Assembly (NCBI GenBank): GCA_024636295.1
Contig: JAGXHI010000007.1
Coordinates: 60,983 to 124,982 of the forward strand
DNA from: Desulfuromonadales bacterium
GTDB taxonomy: Bacteria; Desulfobacterota; Desulfuromonadia; Desulfuromonadales; JAGXHI01
DNA: 64,000 bases
Reading direction: 5' to 3'
The position numbers and the translations under genes were made by a program. The notes under the pieces are model-generated. The model was not told the DNA's origin. It was given only the letters and a program-made list of their open reading frames with translations, and searched no databases. Below, in pieces: positions 61,709 through 64,000 of the stretch (position 1 is its first letter; the number at the start of each line of letters is the position of its first letter).

Positions 61709-62896
61709 TCACCTAGAAGCGTTGGCTTGTGATACGTTCTTGCAGGCCGGTTCTCCATATTCACGCAAAATCAAACTTATTACTTTTCTATAGCCATCTG
61801 GCGACAAGTGAAAGCCTTTAGGTGCATAATCGGGACTCCCTTTATCACGGTTAATTACTTTTCGAGCATCGAAGAACCAGATGCTCAACTCAGCTGCCAC
61901 AGCCTTCAATTTATCAGCGTATTCATCGGCTAAATCGTCTGGACGCCAATAATTTGAGTTTGGTATGTATACCACGTTTAATTCACACTCAATTTCATCA
62001 CATAATTTTTTTGCATCAACCAATGCGTCACGACTGCTACCTATTATAGTCTCGCCAAGGCTACTAATTAACAATCTTATTGTTGGTAGCGATTTGCGAT
62101 AGTTAAAAGACCTCAACAAATAATCAATGATATTTGTGGCAGGAGTTGCATTTCTTCTTTCTGCGACTATCGCTTTTATGTATATTTCATTAGTTTTTTG
62201 GGGGTATGCAAGCCTTAGCTCATTTTCAAAAAAATAGGGTTTCCCCTCCTTAACGTAAATATCATGAATTATTGATTCTCGTTGATCTTTATCGTTAGGG
62301 TAGAAAACCATAAAAACAGCTTTTGGCTTAGCTTGAGGTATAAAGAGATTTGCATACGTTTTATAATGTGAGGGATTGTTACCATCAATACCAAGACCTA
62401 ATGTGTTAAACCCAGTATGCTGTTCGAACAACTGCTGAATCGTGCTCTCATCATCAACACAACCACCTTGAACAAATGAATCACCAATGAAGAGCGCATC
62501 TACGTCTTTATCCCATTTAGAGTCATGATTCCTAAAGCCAAATCTATCTGACTTGTAGGTAACAAGACCATAACCCTCATTACAATAATAAGTTTTTTTG
62601 TTTGGAGCGCCAGCAATCAAAGCAACACCAGTATCATTCACAACTTGTTTCATTGGTGCATTGTCGTCAAAAAATACTGGAAACATGTGCGGCCAATACC
62701 CATTATCACGCGCCTGGCGCTTATAAATTTTATCTTCGTTTTGAAATCGTTGCATCTCTATGTCGAAGGCTTCTTTAAAGTGTAGGAATTTTAGCCTATC
62801 TAAATATCGGTTCAAAAGAATGTCACCACCCATCAACAGGATGTAACAGATGACAAACGTTGCCAGCAATAACAATAAGTTCTTAATCCAGTTCAT
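61709..62896 (-). CDS. SGNH/GDSL hydrolase-like membrane-anchored protein
   Basis: 395 residues, AT-rich. N-terminal membrane anchor (about 5-27), then the SGNH signature FIGDSFVQGG with the catalytic Ser, GIDGNNPSHY with the Gly/Asn block, and near the C terminus HLSPDGYRKVI with the catalytic His. Such proteins acetylate or deacetylate surface polysaccharides. It follows a carbamoyltransferase relic and DUF5989 gene, a typical glycan-modification set. The IS1182-like element ends 12 bases past its stop. Confidence 0.8.
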   Translation of the reverse strand: MNWIKNLLLLLATFVICYILLMGGDILLNRYLDRLKFLHFKEAFDIEMQRFQNEDKIYKRQARDNGYWPHMFPVFFDDNAPMKQVVNDTGVALIAGAPNKKTYYCNEGYGLVTYKSDRFGFRNHDSKWDKDVDALFIGDSFVQGGCVDDESTIQQLFEQHTGFNTLGLGIDGNNPSHYKTYANLFIPQAKPKAVFMVFYPNDKDQRESIIHDIYVKEGKPYFFENELRLAYPQKTNEIYIKAIVAERRNATPATNIIDYLLRSFNYRKSLPTIRLLISSLGETIIGSSRDALVDAKKLCDEIECELNVVYIPNSNYWRPDDLADEYADKLKAVAAELSIWFFDARKVINRDKGSPDYAPKGFHLSPDGYRKVISLILREYGEPACKNVSQANASR

Positions 62897-63032
62897 AACG
62901 ACCTTCGTAATTCTCTTTAAGTCCCTTCTTGCGAGTAAAACGCTCTTCTTGTACCGTAACTATAATGTCTCCGTCCTTCAGCAAACAAGCAGCGCTGTCG
63001 TGATAAAATGCTGAAAGGCCCAAAATATACAT
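62883..63032 (-). pseudogene. Carbamoyltransferase N-terminal relic (49 codons)
   Basis: It starts MYILGLSAFYHDSAACLLKD and continues VTVQEERFTRKK, the start of NodU/CmcH-type carbamoyltransferases (usual length near 570-600). After residue 36 the sequence no longer matches and stops at 62883, overlapping the SGNH start by 14 bases. So all but the first domain edge has been deleted. The SGNH gene probably took over its ribosome binding context. Confidence 0.75.
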
Positions 63033-63051
63033 ATTCAAGTTTCTTTTTTTC

Positions 63052-63201
63052 TTAGAACAAGTTGTAGAAAATAGGAGCTACAACTGAGTCTTGAGATAGT
63101 ATTAGCAAAACACCTAAAGTGATCATCACAATAGTGATTGGCGCGAGCCAAAGCTTTTTTCTTACGCGTAAAAACGCCCACAGTTCTTTTAAAGATTCCA
63201 T
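63052..63201 (-). CDS. DUF5989 family small membrane protein (49 aa)
   Basis: 49 residues: MESLKELWAFLRVRKKLWLA, then PITIVMITLGVLLILSQDSV, ending VAPIFYNLF. One hydrophobic helix, with the W-x-F-L-x-V-R-K-K-x-W-L-A-P opening of DUF5989. Too short for automatic gene tracks. It is normally found beside carbamoyltransferase and SGNH genes in surface-glycan loci, as here. Function unknown. Confidence 0.8.
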   Translation of the reverse strand: MESLKELWAFLRVRKKLWLAPITIVMITLGVLLILSQDSVVAPIFYNLF

Positions 63202-63819
63202 TACCCCACCCTTCTTTAGAATTGGTGTGTTTAAATGATTCAGATGGCGAAGAGGCCAACTCTTTCGGCTTCCAGCTGTGTTGGTTTTGTCTGCAGGAAA
63301 GACACGTGAGACAGAAATGGCAAACTGAGTAGATAGCAGAAGATGTTCTGCTACGAAAATCAGAGAGGCTAGGCCACAACTTGCCTGCAGTTAAGGTGAT
63401 ATATGATTTTTTTAAAAGCAGGGCCACCCGCACCCGATATTAAGACGATTCATCTTAATCCAGTGTTGCCCTTGTGAATGAGGATTCGTCCCGTTCAAGC
63501 TTGGGGCAAGAATGGTCCACCTCGTTTGCGGGTCTATGGTCGAAACGTTCGGAAGGAGAACGCCACCATGAACGCGTAGACCGTAACACAGTCATTGATG
63601 AATTTCAAATTGACGAGTTTAGGTTAGAAAAGACTCTTAACTATTTATTCTTTCACATTGTCTGATGTGTGTGAGGTTGGCAAAGATGAGAAATTCCTAT
63701 TGCCCCTGATTTGTCAGAATTACCAAAACGCCCCAGAGATGCCCCGGAAACGAAACCCCGCCCCGGAACACACAAGACATCATCTGTCATCTAGTGTCCT
63801 GTTTGGTTAGTCCTTTTTG
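63202..63819. other. AT-rich intergenic stretch without a supported gene
   Basis: Reading frames here are short and show no family signature; composition differs from the core genome. A good Shine-Dalgarno (GGAAGGAG) at about 63550 leads into a three-codon frame only (ATG AAC GCG TAG). Probably debris between mobile elements. Confidence 0.4.
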
Positions 63820-64000
63820 TTAATTTGTGTCTTTTGCTCTTTGAACCGACTCGATGATTACGGCAGCACTTTTCGTCCATTTAAATGGTTTGGTGTTGAG
63901 TGCCACCACATCGATTACTGAAAAATGTGCCAGTACATCGATAACAAATGTTCTCTGACAAACGAATAGTAGCCACGTAAATCTGTGAACACCTAATTCC
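63820..64000 (-). pseudogene. IS630-like transposase C-terminal fragment (continues beyond window)
   Basis: The minus-strand frame is open to the window edge and ends ALNTKPFKWTKSAAVIIESV plus QRAKDTN and TAA. PFKWTKSA is typical of the last helix of IS630-family transposases. The upstream residues are less convincing, so a second frameshift or a different family cannot be excluded. The full gene, if any, lies outside the window. Confidence 0.4.

Noticed and set aside
63035..63433. 132-codon minus-strand frame
   Set aside because: It crosses the DUF5989 gene in the wrong frame and has no recognisable signature.

Overview
The window looks like chromosome of a high-GC Desulfuromonadales/Geobacter-type bacterium (Desulfobacterota). 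The evidence is the hisZ-purA pair, a TIGR04442-like protein, a solitary EF-G paralogue, very many PAS/GGDEF/REC sensor proteins, and GTAG-headed REP palindromes with their RAYT transposase. This placement is inference from gene content; no 16S gene is present.

Layout. 1-2.1 kb: end of a Usp-like protein, a CPA2 antiporter and a CsbD stress protein. 2.3-19.3 kb: an accessory island, almost all on the minus strand. It holds a winged-helix/nucleotidyltransferase pair with a 23-bp palindromic operator, a four-gene cluster of unknown role (DUF6398-like, SEC-C, 103-aa, pRiA4b-ORF3-like), an AbiEi/AbiEii type IV toxin-antitoxin pair, a DUF6880-like gene, a frameshifted ImmA/IrrE + DUF4411 module, a membrane TPR protein, and a type III restriction-modification locus (res, mod). 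A RAYT gene and several REP palindromes sit between res and mod, and the RAYT reading frame itself contains REP sequence. 19.4-26.6 kb: EF-G paralogue, then a tightly coupled chemoreceptor / metallo-beta-lactamase / TIGR04442 operon. 26.8-38.5 kb: unknown conserved genes, a GluR0-like potassium channel with a 44-aa membrane peptide, a CheB-CheR-PAS protein and a hybrid histidine kinase; about 120-bp inverted repeats flank the 28.7-35.9 kb part. 38.7-46.3 kb: housekeeping genes (pepA, small zinc-ribbon protein, cold-shock protein, serA, hisZ, purA, tRNA-Lys, tRNA-Glu). 46.7-59 kb: a KaiC/KaiB-like pair followed by a REC-PAS-GAF-GGDEF-EAL protein, a 1740-aa pseudokinase/AAA/GAF/histidine-kinase protein, a single-domain response regulator and a REC-GGDEF cyclase. 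59.2-64 kb: SOUL and SRPBCC proteins, an internally deleted IS1182-like element, then an AT-rich, decayed glycan-modification locus (SGNH hydrolase, carbamoyltransferase relic, DUF5989) and an IS630-like fragment at the edge.

The most interesting points are the self-invaded RAYT/REP block inside the type III RM locus, the KaiBC-centred signalling cluster with a pseudokinase and a frameshift in the first KaiC Walker A, and the poorly understood gene pairs of the island. Four genes carry single-base frameshifts (DUF4411, ImmA/IrrE, KaiC, SOUL). Two lie in homopolymers, so sequencing error must be excluded before calling them dead.
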